64,000 bases of DNA. Origin: Myrica gale. Lineage: Eukaryota > Streptophyta > Magnoliopsida > Fagales > Myricaceae. The translations under genes and the position numbers were made by a program. Location: NCBI GenBank assembly GCA_963930655.1, contig OZ005612.1:14761001-14825000 (forward strand). Direction: 5' to 3'. Below are positions 1 through 11,100 of the stretch, one piece after another (positions within the stretch are counted from its first letter, which is position 1; every line of letters begins with the position of its first letter). Under the pieces are notes generated by a model that was not told where the DNA came from, did not search any database, and worked only from the letters and a program-made list of their open reading frames with translations.

Positions 1-545
1 TTGGTTGGTATATAGATTGCCAAGCTTTCGGAGTATAATTACGACTTTTGTGAGTGGGAAAACCCCACCAAAAGTCTTTCAAGAGTTTGTCCACCGTCCT
101 AAACCAACCCCCTGGAAGAAGCAATGATTGCATAAAATATTGAGGTAAAGAAGTTGCCACCGATTTGATCAAAGTGGTCCTACCCTATTGCGATAGAGAT
201 TTGCTCTTCCACCCAGCTAACTTGGAATGTATCTTGTCTTTAAGCCCCTGAAAATGATTCTTTTTGTCTTTCCCCCAAAATAATGGGAGTCCCAAGTATT
301 TGGTATTCTTTTTCATTACAGCCAAAAAGAGATAATGTGAAATAGCAGAAGATACCTCCGGTATAGTATTTGGGTTGAAGTAAATGGAGGACTTATTCCC
401 GCTAACAAGCTGTCCAGACCATGTGCAATAATCTTTTAGTATTAAATCCACAGAACGTGCCTCTCTAATGTTAGCTCTACAAAAAACTAAAAGATCGTCG
501 GCAAAGGATAGTTGAGTTATCTTGGGAGCTCTGCCATATGCACCT
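1..545 (-). mobile_element. LINE (L1-type) reverse transcriptase fragment
   Basis: Read on the minus strand, this stretch encodes the palm and C-terminal part of a non-LTR reverse transcriptase. The catalytic FADD motif is encoded near 488-512. It is followed by the plant-LINE block KYLGLPLFWGK and by KIHSKLAGWK before a LS-GR segment. An in-frame stop at about 184 interrupts the LSQ-GR stretch where intact LINEs have LSxAGR, and reading then continues (TLIKSV) to the window edge. It is a dead, partial copy cut by the window start. The family assignment rests on these motifs. The original 5' end and the flanking target duplication are not visible. Confidence 0.85.
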
Positions 546-1235
546 AAAAACTGCGCGAGCTTGGACTGGTCTTCTAAATGTTACATCTACCAAATTGTTT
601 GTATAATCATTATATCTTCACCAAGTTTAAATTAAAAAATAAAAATTGGCAGTCCAAAAAGTCTCATACAACAAACAAATTTAGAGGAGCATACACATGC
701 AAACAACCTATAAAGAGAGACAGAGAGAGAGAGATCACACAAAATAAATCTAAATGTCATATCTTAAACAATAAAACAAGGCTTCCATCAACAAATGGAA
801 CCCCAGGTACCAAAAGAAAAAAAAAATCATTACATAATACAAGTCCAGTAGCACTAAAGATACAAAAAATTATGTAAGCAATTATAAACATGATATGTAA
901 ACAGAAGTAGAAATCCAATGGCCAAATGAAACAAGCAGCAAACCCTGAACTTCAAGACCAAACTCGAGTTGAAGAAGCTATAAAAGAGAAAACAAGCAAA
1001 AAAGTTGATCAGCTAAGGAAGATCAATCTAAAGAACTTAGATGAGTGAATAGATTATAGAATTGGTAGGCTGACCTTGGTTCCTCCATCCCTACCAATTA
1101 TCATTCATCTTCTTCATATATGTCATTGGGAGTTGAGTTTTCATCTAACACTTGAAAATACAATAAACAATGAAAATAGAAATAAATTAGAAACAAATTT
1201 AACATCAATATTATCCAAATGCAATATAATCAAAT
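546..1235. other. Gene-free stretch, short GA-rich run
   Basis: AT-rich sequence with no reading frame I can support. A short GA/AGAG run lies at about 714-735. It separates a LINE fragment from a hAT fragment and may be decayed transposon DNA. Confidence 0.4.
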
Positions 1236-2095
1236 CACAAGTTACCTGGCTCAACCTCGAAACTCTCAACATTATCCAGTGTCTCACGAAGATCAATTCG
1301 AATTGGATCAAACGTCAACCAATTTTGTGCACAAATAAGAGCCTCAATTGTTCTAGGTGCCAACGAACTCCGAAATGGATCAAGCCCTTTACCCCCCCAG
1401 TGCTAAAGGCTGACTCAGAGGAAACTGTTGAGACCGGAATGACCAATACATCTTGTGCAACCCTCGCAAGAATAGGATACTTGGATTCATTTATCTTCTA
1501 CCAAGTCAAAATGTCAAAATCTTGAGTTCTTGATTCACACATTTGAAAAATACTGATCTACTTCTGACCAACAACACGTTCATCTGCATTTTGCTCATAC
1601 TCCTAAAAAAATGTTACATCAAGATTATCATTACTAAAGTCAGATATGGAAGCTTTAATATTCACACGAGGAGTTTGATTACGTGAGGCAACTGCACTTG
1701 AACTCCCATATAGATCATTATATTCAACAAACAACATATACAATAAACTTTTGGTGCTCTCAATCATTATGGATGTTCGACACTTGTCGTACATTTTTTT
1801 AAACCACCAGTGCAAAACTTTCAATTTGCACCTAGGATCAAGAATTGATGCAACAAAGATCAAAAAGTTTACTTTTTCAATCTTCCCCCCAATACTTATC
1901 AAACTTTAGCTTTATGCTCGTCGCCATAACACTAACAAGAATATTATTAGACTAGCTCATTTTCATCAAGTTGGATTGAATGCCACAAATCTGACTATAA
2001 CAAATATTTGATGTGACATACAAAGAACCAGAAACCTTCACAGTGACATCAAAAAACACTTTAAGAAACTTCACAAACACCTTAATTGTTTTTCA
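1236..2095 (-). pseudogene. hAT transposase remnant (RNase H-like part plus dimerisation domain)
   Basis: The minus strand encodes a zinc-finger-BED/hAT-type transposase C-terminal half. Around 1780-2090 lies the segment with VKFLKVFFDVTVKVSGSLY and then SILDPRCKLKVLHWW, the typical LDPRxKL region of the RNase H-like fold. Around 1250-1480 lies the hAT dimerisation domain: KYPILARVAQDVLVIPVST, then SSESAFSTGG, SSLAPRTIEALICAQNW. The frame is broken in the G-run at about 1391-1397, between STGG and the LDPFRSSL part. Stops occur elsewhere, so it is inactive. It resembles the RICESLEEPER/DAYSLEEPER group. No terminal repeats were found. Its upstream side is cut by the LTR fragment at 2148. Confidence 0.85.
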
Positions 2096-2147
2096 ATCCT
2101 CAGATCCAGGTGATGTGTGCCCCATCACTAAAATGACAGATATATTG

Positions 2148-2782
2148 GCCACATATGAAAACTAGTCGTTTATAGCCGTTGGAGGTCGCTGTCAAAATGA
2201 GTCGGTCGAAAGCTATATGAACTGGACGATCGCTTCAAGTTATCCTTACTTAACGGTCACAATGTCAGAACCTCGGCAGATATATTTTCAAAACATATAC
2301 CGGTCGACCGCTATACTAAGGGGTCGAAGACTAGTTGACCGCTTCACCAACCGATCGACCTCCTCAACTTAAGCATATGATCCGGTTCATTTAAAACAAC
2401 TTTTTTTACCACTTTGAAATACCTATTTTTAAAGACTAACTTCTCATAAGTAAATACAAGGTTTGAGAGTTTGATTAGGGCATTTTGAAACCATTTAAAA
2501 AACATTTTGATCTTCCAAGTAAGAGGTAAAATGATTTATGCACATTTTGAAATATATGCAAGTGTGTGATTCAAATCCTTATCAAAAGTGAAACTACGAG
2601 TTATAAGGTTTATACCCTAAGGTCTTGAATCTTTACTTTGAGCTTCTTGCATCTTCTTGATCTTCAATCTTCTTGTCTATGGCTCTTTGATAAAAATGTT
2701 TTTGTTTTTGAAGATGTTCATTTTGTAAACCTAATCCATTTATTGAAATCATCAAAATATTGATTGTGAACAAAAGACAACA
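2148..2782. repeat. Truncated LTR, copy A of a three-copy family
   Basis: This region matches the distal half of the two full solo LTRs at 21736-23001 and 48070-49348. Shared landmarks are a GTCGTTTATAGCCGTTGG-like start, several GGTCGACCGCTTC motifs near 2200-2370, CCTCAACTTAAGCAT at about 2357, and the terminal ACAAAAGACAACA. The end at 2782 corresponds to the CA terminus of the other copies. The first ~600 bases of the LTR are missing, and the truncation abuts the hAT remnant. Confidence 0.75.
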
Positions 2783-3602
2783 AATTCGAGAGTCTAGGTT
2801 ATAAATTGTGAATTAAGAATATATGAGGTAGGAACTTAATCAGTGATTTAATTTCGACCATATGACTCAGGTAGAATATAGTATGGTGGAAGGATAGGTA
2901 AATAAATAATTGTTTACATAAAGGATTTCAAAAATCAATCTCAAATACTCGGGGGATGAATTGTGATATATTGATGGAAATGATCGCAATTAGTAGAAGC
3001 ACAAAATTCGAAATAAAATAATATAATGGAAATGATGGGTAAAATTTTTTTTATGTGATTCTACCGCTGAGATATGACATCTCTAACGATCTCATGGCTC
3101 ATCAATGCTAGGATTTTATTTAAAAGTCTAACTATAAACCATGCAACAACTATAACGCGCGGAGCGGAAAAAGAGTGAACATTGGAGTGTGCTAAAATAA
3201 AAAAAGTCTGAAGGTATAAGATCGACAAGACCTGAAGACTAAAAAAGATCAAAGATTGTTCATCAAAGAACAAGTACGTAATTTTCCGCAAGGTAAACTT
3301 TCAGTGCTAACCATGGTCAACCGCAGTAACCGAGGAACACAAAGCTTGTAGATGTTCTGAGTATCTTCGGTGGAACAGTATGATCAAATTCAAAGCATTA
3401 GTCCCAATTTGATGAACTATTTTGTTGCGCCTGTACCAGAGGGAGTCCAGCACCAAAGCAGCATTCAGAGGGAAACTGAGAAAGCACGCTGGTCTTCTCG
3501 TGGAATGTTGAGAAAAGCATAGGTTGTACATTAATCTGAATGACTTCAGTCATAGAATCATGGGGGAGCAGGTCCCAATCCATCGGCCACGCTGATTCTC
3601 TC

Positions 3603-4414
3603 TAGGGGTGAAAAATCGGAAATGCGGTCCGGACCACATTTTCGGTCCTTATATATTCAAGGACCGGACCGGACCACTTATAAGTGGTCCGGTCCGGTCT
3701 TTTAAAATAGTCCGGTCAGGACCACTTAAGTGGTCCAGACCGGATTTTATTATTATTTTTTAAAAAATTTAAATTTATTCGGGCGCAGTGCAGGCCTTAA
3801 TTTTTAAAAAAAAAAAATTATTCGCCTGTACTGTAGCTGCAGTGTCTACTGCCTGCGCAGTGCAGGCTCGAACACTGCAGCTGCAGTGTTTTAAAAAATA
3901 TTAAAATTATTTGCCTGCACTGCGCTGCAGTGCCTACTGCCTGCGCAGTGCAAGCTCGAACACTGCAGCTGCAGTGTTTTAAAAAAAATTAAAATTATTC
4001 GCCTGCACTGCGCTGCAGTGCATGGCTGCACTGCTCTCGAAAATTGCATCTGCAATGTTTTAAAAAAAATAAAATTATTCGGCTGGACTGCAGCTGCAGT
4101 GCCTGCACAGTGCAGGCTCGAAAACTGCAGCTGCAGTGCTTGGCTGCCTGCGCAGTGCAGAGCCGCACTGCGCAGGCAGCTGCGCTTTTTTAATATATAA
4201 AAATAATAAAAAAACTGTTTTTGAAATGCGGTCCGGTCCGGTCTGTACCGCATTTTAGAAATATACAAACCGGACCAGACCGCATAAATCCGGTTCTTTA
4301 ATCCGGTCCGGACCGGACCAGACCGTATTTTTAAAAATAAAACCGGACCGGACCGCATATTCGGTCCGATTTTCCGGTCCGGTCCGGTCTGCGGTCCGGT
4401 CTTGTTCAGCCCTA
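3603..4414. mobile_element. Non-autonomous hAT element, 812 bp, with 8-bp target duplication
   Basis: The element starts TAGGGGTGAAAAATC and ends CTTGTTCAGCCCTA, so its ends are inverted repeats of the form TAGGG(G/C)TGAA. It is flanked by a perfect 8-bp duplication ATTCTCTC at 3595-3602 and 4415-4422, the size made by hAT transposases. Both arms carry many GGTCCGGTCCGG / CCGGACCGGACC subterminal motifs, at 3627-3745 and 4228-4400. The centre is a degenerate tandem array. It has no coding capacity: frames reading through it on either strand are compositional artefacts. It must have been mobilised by an autonomous hAT element elsewhere. Confidence 0.93.
3780..4190. repeat. CTGCAG/TGCACTGC minisatellite inside the hAT element
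   Basis: About five to six degenerate units of roughly 75 bases, each built from CTGCACTGCGCTGCAGTG, a CTGCGCAGTGCAGGCTCG stretch, CTGCAGCTGCAGTG and an A-rich run (TTTTAAAAAA). The unit is full of palindromes (CTGCAG, TGCGCA), so transcripts would fold strongly. Confidence 0.8.
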
Positions 4415-4480
4415 ATTCTCTCCACAACGTTGCAGCAATTGGACACTCGATAATCGGGGGATGTTGGGCACCCTCGAAAT

Positions 4481-5502
4481 TATGGCCTAATAGTATAACT
4501 ATAAAATATTCACTCTTCTTATTAAATTATCTTTTAATTTTCATTATAATAAATATAAAAAATTCATTAAAATAACCTTCATCTTCAATTTTTTACCAAC
4601 TCCAACACTCGATGATACCTCAAACTAGCAAGGCCCCAGACGGACTTTAAAAGCAAGTTAAAAATATACTCCAATTATACTTCAAAAGGCTATCGGTCGG
4701 GTTGTGAGGCCCATTAAGTTGTCAATTAGCCCAAATGATGGTGCTCCCAATCGGCAAAATACATACATACATGCATATGTAAACTCATTTATATTAGTGT
4801 AGTAAAATAGTGATATTCTTCTTACTATTTTATATTATTAATTAGCAGGAGAAAAGAAAAGCAGAGGAAAAAAATTTCAAACCATCGGGTATTTGAGTAC
4901 TACTTTCTGTTCCGGTTGACCGAATTGTCTTCAGCTTTAGCTTCAAGGCAAAGTATTGAACAAAACATCATATATCACGTGCCAAATATGAGCCGTCAAA
5001 GTCGTTCTGATTAAGCAGTATAATTTCAAAATTTCAACATCTTAGATGAATAAATTAATAATGTAGTGCCTTCAACCTAGTTTCCTGGATCTTGCACGTA
5101 CGCTAAAGCATGATATACACGCGGAAAAACTTATACGTCCGACAAGGTCAACCTAATTTATATGGTCCGCGCGACAAGCATCATAAAAAGTAGGACTTCT
5201 TGCACTAACTACATGCTGGGAACTTTCCCTTTGAGTTCGAAACCCCACCTAGTTTAGCTTAACCATCAAGAAACCTGGCTTATAAATCTTAGAGAGAGTT
5301 TTCACAGAGCGCAACGCAACTACAAGCAAATCAGATCTCTAGGAAGTCAAAGCGTAGTGATATTTGCAGTCTTGGGTAATACTGTTTCCTTTCACTAGTG
5401 CAAAGAGTGGTGTCTCTGTTCTTTAATTTGTAGTGATAATCTGATTGAAAAGAGATTTCTTCACGCTTTGATCTTGGAAGCGTTATATCGAGGACAGAAG
5501 AG
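4481..5502. other. Intergenic stretch with possible promoter of the small gene
   Basis: No coding sequence is seen. A G-box CACGTG lies at 4976-4981. A TATAAAT box lies at 5281-5287, about 220 bases before the start codon at 5503. This spacing fits transcription starting near 5310 with a roughly 190-base leader. The assignment is inferred from motifs only. Confidence 0.4.
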
Positions 5503-5703
5503 ATGAGCAAGCTGGATAAGAAAGAGATCAGTACTGGAGGGCCCTCCTCATTCTTTAGGTCATTGGCTTCGTGCTTCTCTGCGACAGTCGGAAGTGAAAA
5601 TATAAAGAGCACAAAAGCTGAGTTCCCGGCCGGCGGGCCAGAGGCGACCATGGTCGCTGCGGCTAAGCATTTCTCTTCTGCCCATAAGGTCCACTTAATA
5701 TAG
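5503..5703 (+). CDS. Small protein of unknown function (66 aa)
   Basis: An uninterrupted 66-codon frame begins MSKLDKKEISTGGPSS and ends AAAKHFSSAHKVHL-I. It is more GC-rich at third positions than its surroundings. A TATA box at 5281 and a G-box at 4976 lie upstream in a sensible arrangement. There is no signal peptide or membrane segment: it is a small, basic, Ser/Gly-rich protein. The C-terminal AxxHFSSAHKV run looks like a conserved tail I have seen in small stress-responsive plant proteins, but I cannot name a family. A longer frame on the opposite strand (5331-5792) covers the same bases and is judged a shadow, because the plus-strand frame has the promoter-like context. Confidence 0.45.
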   Translation: MSKLDKKEISTGGPSSFFRSLASCFSATVGSENIKSTKAEFPAGGPEATMVAAAKHFSSAHKVHLI

Positions 5704-5915
5704 TTTAGCTTTCTCGGCTTACGATTCTCCTTCTTCATTGCATATGCACGTGTGATTTGACTGAAATCTGCCCAGAGATTTTGCTGAATCAAAAAGCATT
5801 CACCTCAAGGGTGATTGTAACTTTTAGTTACCTCATGGGTTGTAGCCTTGTAGGTGTAATTATGCATTAAAAAAATTGGAAAAATAAAATAAAAGGAGAA
5901 ATAATTGTATTTTAG

Positions 5916-6236
5916 TTAGAGAGAGATAAAGAGGGAAAGGTCTTGCGACTCATAGATGTTGTGGGACTCCGTCTCGAGCTCCAGCAGAGCTTTAATGGTG
6001 GAGGACGAGTTGAACTTCTCCAAGTTAGGACTGGGATGGGCCTGTAATTCGTGCGAGGCTTGTTTTAGAGCTTCGAGGACTTTGAGGATTCCTGGGCGAT
6101 CGTCCTTCGACGATGGGTCTTTCCATGGCTCCGGATAGAACTTTTGAGAGAGAGCGGGTGTATATGCCCAGTTAGCAAATGGACCACGTGTCATCTTCTT
6201 ATTGGCTATTACATATGATTTTTGACATCTAAGCAT
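5916..6236 (-). CDS. Possible fragment of an unknown plant gene
   Basis: The minus strand has a 106-codon frame. Its central ~60 residues look protein-like (PEPWKDPSSKDDRPGILKVL, then EALKQASHELQAHPSPNLEK and TIKALLELETES): amphipathic, helix-prone and rich in Leu/Glu/Lys. The start (MLRCQKSYVIANKKM) and end (SLFISL) look like flanking non-coding sequence, so this may be one exon or a gene scrap. I do not recognise the family with confidence. The 60-codon frame on the plus strand of the same bases looks less plausible. Confidence 0.3.
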   Translation of the reverse strand: MLRCQKSYVIANKKMTRGPFANWAYTPALSQKFYPEPWKDPSSKDDRPGILKVLEALKQASHELQAHPSPNLEKFNSSSTIKALLELETESHNIYESQDLSLFISL

Positions 6237-6389
6237 TTTTTATTAGTTTGGAGACGGAATATGGACAGAGGGATATTGTTGGGAAAGGTACATCACCACA
6301 GGGGCATCGGAACAACAAATTGAACTCTAAGAGCATATTCAGGAAAAATTTATACTACAGGGACACGCGTAATATTTTAACCCTATGTT

Positions 6390-6392
<3 letters not shown>

Positions 6393-6422
<30 letters not shown>
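6393..6422. repeat. (AT)n microsatellite
   Basis: About 15 consecutive AT dinucleotides in gene-free DNA between the gene fragment and the pararetrovirus remnant. Confidence 0.95.
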
Positions 6423-6426
<4 letters not shown>

Positions 6427-6512
6427 AATTCCTTTCTTCGAATTGAAGATCAGGAGGAGTAGGTTTACTATACCAATTCTTGGTTAAAGACATAGGGTTA
6501 GGACGACCAGAC

Positions 6513-7085
6513 CTAATCCTGTTGACTTCTAACTGTTTTTGAGTTTTCTAAAACAAATTTTGCTCTTTTGCAATCAACTCGTACTAAAAACTTTTGATTT
6601 ATCAAATCACTTTGAAATTTACTTATGCATAATACTATAGATAAAATTTCTTTTTTGATAGTACTATAATTTTGCTGTGCTGAATTCCAATTGCCGGAGT
6701 GATATCCCGGGGACCCTAATGTTGGCATCACTTGTATGACTTTGGATTAACAAGGTTTGATCTTTGGGACTTTTTACTAAGGCATGGACGTTGAGGTTGG
6801 TCCTGATACACTTGTAATAAATCCTATAGATCAATGCTAAGGGCTGACTTCCTTCTAGCATCTCATAACCTGAAGTTTTAATGTTCAAGGTTAAGGCTTT
6901 TAGAAGATGTTTGTCACTTAAACTTAAGATAAAATCGGGAAAACAATCAAAATGGATGAGACCATTATGAAGGCTTGACTCGATGATTCCTAAAATGCTG
7001 GTGCTGTAGTCTGTGAATCTAGCATCACGTAGACACAGAAGGACAGAAGCATCAACTCCTCTTCGAGTTAATGGTTTTACTGCAA
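6513..7085 (-). pseudogene. Endogenous pararetrovirus (Caulimoviridae) fragment
   Basis: Read on the minus strand from about 7085 down, the sequence encodes the C-terminal part of a caulimovirid movement protein. It then passes abruptly, in a shifted frame near 6665-6700, into the RNase H part of a viral polymerase. The coat protein, protease and most of the reverse transcriptase that should lie between them are absent. The copy is therefore internally deleted as well as truncated at both ends, and it cannot make virus. The family call rests on recognising both domains. No terminal structures were seen. It is best read as an old integration in the plant genome. Confidence 0.75.
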
Positions 7086-7389
7086 CTTGAACTATTTACT
7101 TTTTCTATATAAATACAATTAAAATTCTAAAAAATATTTTCAATTTTTTTACATAAAAATATATAAGACGCATTTATATTTGTTAAAAATTGAGTATGCA
7201 AACACTAGACAAGAAAGAATTTTAAAATACTAAAAGAGGAGAAAACACTCATATTTTTTTAAAAAATAAATATATTTTTTAAATTTTAAAAATTTTTACT
7301 ATTTCAGAAGATAGATGTGTTATTAAAATTGTCAAAACTAAAAATAACATGTTATTATTCAATATTCAAGGCCAAAATTTGTATTTCAA

Positions 7390-7735
7390 AATTTGAACAT
7401 TAATTCTTGATGGAAGGACCATTTAGTCAAAAAATCTAAACTTAAGGACTAAAATTTAAAAAATTAAACATAAGGACTAAAAAATAAAACGACGTAAAAC
7501 TTAAGGACTAAACTGTCAATTTCTATTACAACATCAGCCGTTGAGTTGTCAGCTGATGTGGCCTTCCGTTAGGGAAACTAACGGATCTCTGACGGAAGGA
7601 CCATTTTGTAAAAAAATGCAAACCTAAGGACTTTAAATTTAAAATTTGAAACCTAAGGACTAAAACGTAAAAATGTGTAAACCTAAGGATTAAAATGTCA
7701 ATTTTCTTAAAATTCAAGGACCAAAATGGGCATTA
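7390..7735. mobile_element. MITE-like repeat rich in AAGGACTAAAAT motifs
   Basis: The block consists of repeated AAGGACTAAAAT / TTAAGGACTAAA units and two near-identical segments beginning GGAAGGACCATTT (about 7412 and 7579). A central palindromic GTTAGGGAAACTAACGG lies inside CCTTCCG...CGGAAGG. The structure and the AAGGAC-AAAATG ends resemble the TIR regions of the MULEs at 46387 and 54008 in style, though not in sequence. It lies about 0.4 kb upstream of the BIM2-like start codon. No clear target duplication was identified. Confidence 0.6.
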
Positions 7736-8108
7736 ACCCAAAATTCTTATTATAAGTGACCTCACGGGAAGCACGTGAGCAAACTCGCGTTATTCTTGCT
7801 ACACATCGCGAGCGCTTCACGGTGGCTCATAAGGCAGGCGACAGAGCTGCGGGAGTAACAGTTTCATGATTCACAGCGGTTGCTGGAAAGACCAGAAGAA
7901 GAAAGGATTACAGCAGACCACCCATTCTTTTCCCAATCTGAAATTCTGCAAGTCGATCGTTCGAAGTTAAACTCCGTTTCCCGTTTCTCCCATCTTTCAG
8001 TCGGTATTTCCTCTTGTTGCGCAACACATCTTATGGCTTTATCCTTTTTTTTTTTTTGAAATTGTCTCGTTCTCGTCGTTTACAGTGTCATAGGAAATCT
8101 GTGCAGAA

Positions 8109-8117
8109 ATGAATTAG
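8109..8117 (+). promoter_or_regulatory. Minimal upstream ORF (ATG AAT TAG) before BIM2-like start
   Basis: A two-codon frame ends 23 bases before the main start codon at 8141. If the leader is not spliced out here, ribosomes would meet this start-stop first. Possible acceptor sites at about 8084 and 8106 mean a 5'-UTR intron is likely nearby. Confidence 0.4.
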
Positions 8118-8140
8118 TCTCTGTTCGTAATAAAAGAAGG

Positions 8141-11100
8141 ATGAGAACGGGGAAGAGTAATCTGGAAGACGAGGAGTATGAGGAAGAGGAGTTCAGCTCT
8201 AAGAAAGACGGCACTTCTTTCACCGGAAACAACAAAGGTTTTTCTCATTTTTGAACATACCCTTCTTCGTTTTTTTCGCTTTGACATAATGTGTGTTATG
8301 TTAGATCCAATTCTGGGACGCCCGTTTCCCTAGTGTGCGAGGTTATTTGACAAATCCGTAGCTTTGTTTTTCTCTCTTTCTTTTTAAGCTTTGAATTTAA
8401 ACTTATTAACAATCGGTTTCTGGGCTCATGTTGATATTCTTCTATTAATAGATTCACATTTCTACAATTCCCTCGAATTTTGAAAAACAACACAGACGTT
8501 TCTCTCCTAAAATTTGGATTTCACCAATTTTTTTTCCGGCTGATGGTTGCTCTTAATTGTTTTGGGAACCGGTAAATTTTGAACTTTCTTTCTTATTTTT
8601 GTCGTTATTGTTCTCTTAGTGATCAATTTGGAATATTGGGCTTGACTTGCATTCTTTTCCTTTTGAAATTTGGAGTTCTTATGTTTGGATTTTGACTGTG
8701 AAACTAGATGCTAAGAACAGTGATAAGGCTAATGCAATACGATCAAAACACTCGGTCACAGAGCAGCAAAGAAGAAGCAAAATCAACGAGAGGTATTTTT
8801 GACTGCTACCATTATTGTTTGGGTATCAGTTCCATCTATCAGAGCAGTATAGGCTTTATCCTCAAACAAAGTTTTTCCAGTGAGCATTTGAAAGAACCAG
8901 GAATTTAAGGGCTAACAGTTTTACTAATATATACTTTTGGTACGTAATACATATAGGTTTTCTCAGTTAATAGCTTTTCTCATTACTGGACTTACTTTTG
9001 GAAGTAGTTATGTGCTTGTGTATGCCTGCCTGCCCTTATGGATAGGTGATAATTTTTCTCCATAAGCAAGGATATGTGTTGCTAAACGGTCATGCTTTTG
9101 TTATAGGCTGTCTAGGATTGATGGTGGAGTGTTGCTGTGGAATAAATTTAACAAACTACATAACTATTGACACAGATGCCTTTCATTTTATCAAATAGTT
9201 TACATTTAGGCATATTGTAACGTCAGGTAGATATCAAAGCAGTCATGTTCTAACATTATAACTATAATTATTGACTGCTCTACTAAGTGGTTGAGGACGA
9301 GTTTTCTAAATACTTTGAGATGTTTGAATGTGTTGTTCACTTCCATATTGTATTTTAGCAAGTTTGGTGTCAACAGAGCTTGTGAAGCTTAGTACTTATT
9401 TGTTTCCTTTCAGGTTCCAGATATTGAGAGATCTCATACCCCATAGTGACCAAAAGAGAGATACAGCATCATTCCTATTTCAGGTACTTTATCTGTGCAT
9501 GTACTGTTACTCATATAAAATTCATTGTTTCTTTTTGTACCTTTGTATTTAATTGCTAAGGTCAATGTTTCAATGCAGGTAATTGATTACGTTCAATATT
9601 TACAAGAAAAGATACAAAAGTATGAGGGTTCTTACCAGGGATGGAGTTCTGAGCCCACAAAGTTGATGCCATGGGTAAGTCCTATATGCTAGGGCTTGTG
9701 CATGGTTTTTGTATAAGGTTTTATAAGGTTGACCCGCACGCTTGTTTTTAGTTGAATTTTCTGATTTAAATGCTGTGCGGCATATATGAGATACAGATTT
9801 TGCTACCTTTTGAAATGGTGTTAATTTGTTCACTATTCAAGTTCAAAGAAGCCTTTGGGGTTAGGTGTGAGATTTAAAGAGCACATGGACTCTTTGATGA
9901 AGGATCATCTTATGCTTTATAATTACTCTGTAGCTGTCGTAAAATATATGGTTTTCTTTTCTTTTTCTTTTGCAAGATGTAATTTATGGCTAGAAAAGCA
10001 TATTCCGTATAAATTTATTTTTAGAGCTTCGTAATCCACTAAAAAGGAGCTGGCATTTTAAAATAGACTGAATTGAAGTGGAAAATGTTTCAAGCTGTAG
10101 ATTTTCATTTTCATCCTTTATGAACGTATTGTAGCTACAATCATGATGACAACGTTCACACACATGTGCTTGCATAAAGGCATGCACGCTATGGTGATAG
10201 GAAGTTATCGCATCGGAATCTTTGTGTTCCAGTTGATGTACACTTAACATGCGCTCAATTTACTTGTCATTCATATACTTCCTCGAGCCATGACTAGGCC
10301 ATGTCAAAGTTGATCCATCAACATTAAGGCCATTGCTTGGACTCAACTGGTTCAGATGGGAACAGACATTACTGACCTTTTGAATAACATACTCAATAAT
10401 GGAGTAATTTAAGTGATGGGCCTTTTCTAGTTGAATGAGTAGCTTGCTTTAATGTTAATGGATTTTTCTGTGCTAAATAAGAATTGGGGAATATATTTTA
10501 ATAGGGAGCTTGTTTGCCTTTTCAAATTTTTGTCACTGTTGACATGCATACTCACCTGCTTGAAACAGAGAAACAGTCACTGGCGTGTTCAGAGTTTCGT
10601 TGGTCACCCTCAAACCATGAAAAATGGTTCTGGTCTGGGGTCAACATTTCCTGGGAAAATTGAGGAGAATAATGTCTCTTTAACCCCAACCACGCTCACA
10701 AGTACTCATAAACTCATAGAATCTGATCCTAGCAGGGATATTGCCTGCAGACCTATAGATCCGCAACTTGGGTTAGCAAACAAGGGACTACCTTTGCCCA
10801 TGCCTCTTCATGCAAACATGCCTGTTTCTGTCATTGGTGATGGCTTGCAACCCCATTTTCAGGGACCAGTTTCTGATGCACAGTCAACTGAGTGTGCCAC
10901 ATCCAGTGAGACACTTAACCCACAGGAGGAGCTGATAATAGAAGGTGGAACAATTAGCATCTCAAGTGCTTACTCTCAAGGGTGGGTGGTTACACAAATT
11001 TATGAGATTTCTTGTTTTGTCTATAGCTATGAGGCTTCTTGGGATTTTGAAACATTTGGCATGCCAACTTTTATGGTTTTGTCCTCTATTACATGTGTAG

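Larger units (their letters stand above)
3300..4480 (-). mobile_element. LINE fragment, split by a hAT element
   Basis: The minus-strand reading is of the LINE region between the RT zinc-binding domain and RNase H. Near 4425-4470 there is CPIA/CCNVVER-like sequence. After the hAT insertion come PMDWDLLPHDSMTEVIQ and AALVLDSLWYRRNKIVHQ (about 3395-3590), a pattern typical of plant L1 elements. Frames are broken, so it is inactive. The two halves join if the 812-bp element at 3603-4414 and one copy of its target duplication are removed, which shows the LINE was there first. Confidence 0.65.

Noticed and set aside
1076..1525. 149-codon plus-strand frame
   Set aside because: It is the antisense of the hAT dimerisation domain, which is clear on the minus strand.
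3891..4427. 178-codon minus-strand frame rich in Leu, Gln and Cys
   Set aside because: It lies inside the hAT minisatellite and reflects the repeat composition.
5331..5792. 153-codon minus-strand frame
   Set aside because: It is longer than the plus-strand frame at 5503 but has no motif or promoter context. It is probably a shadow.
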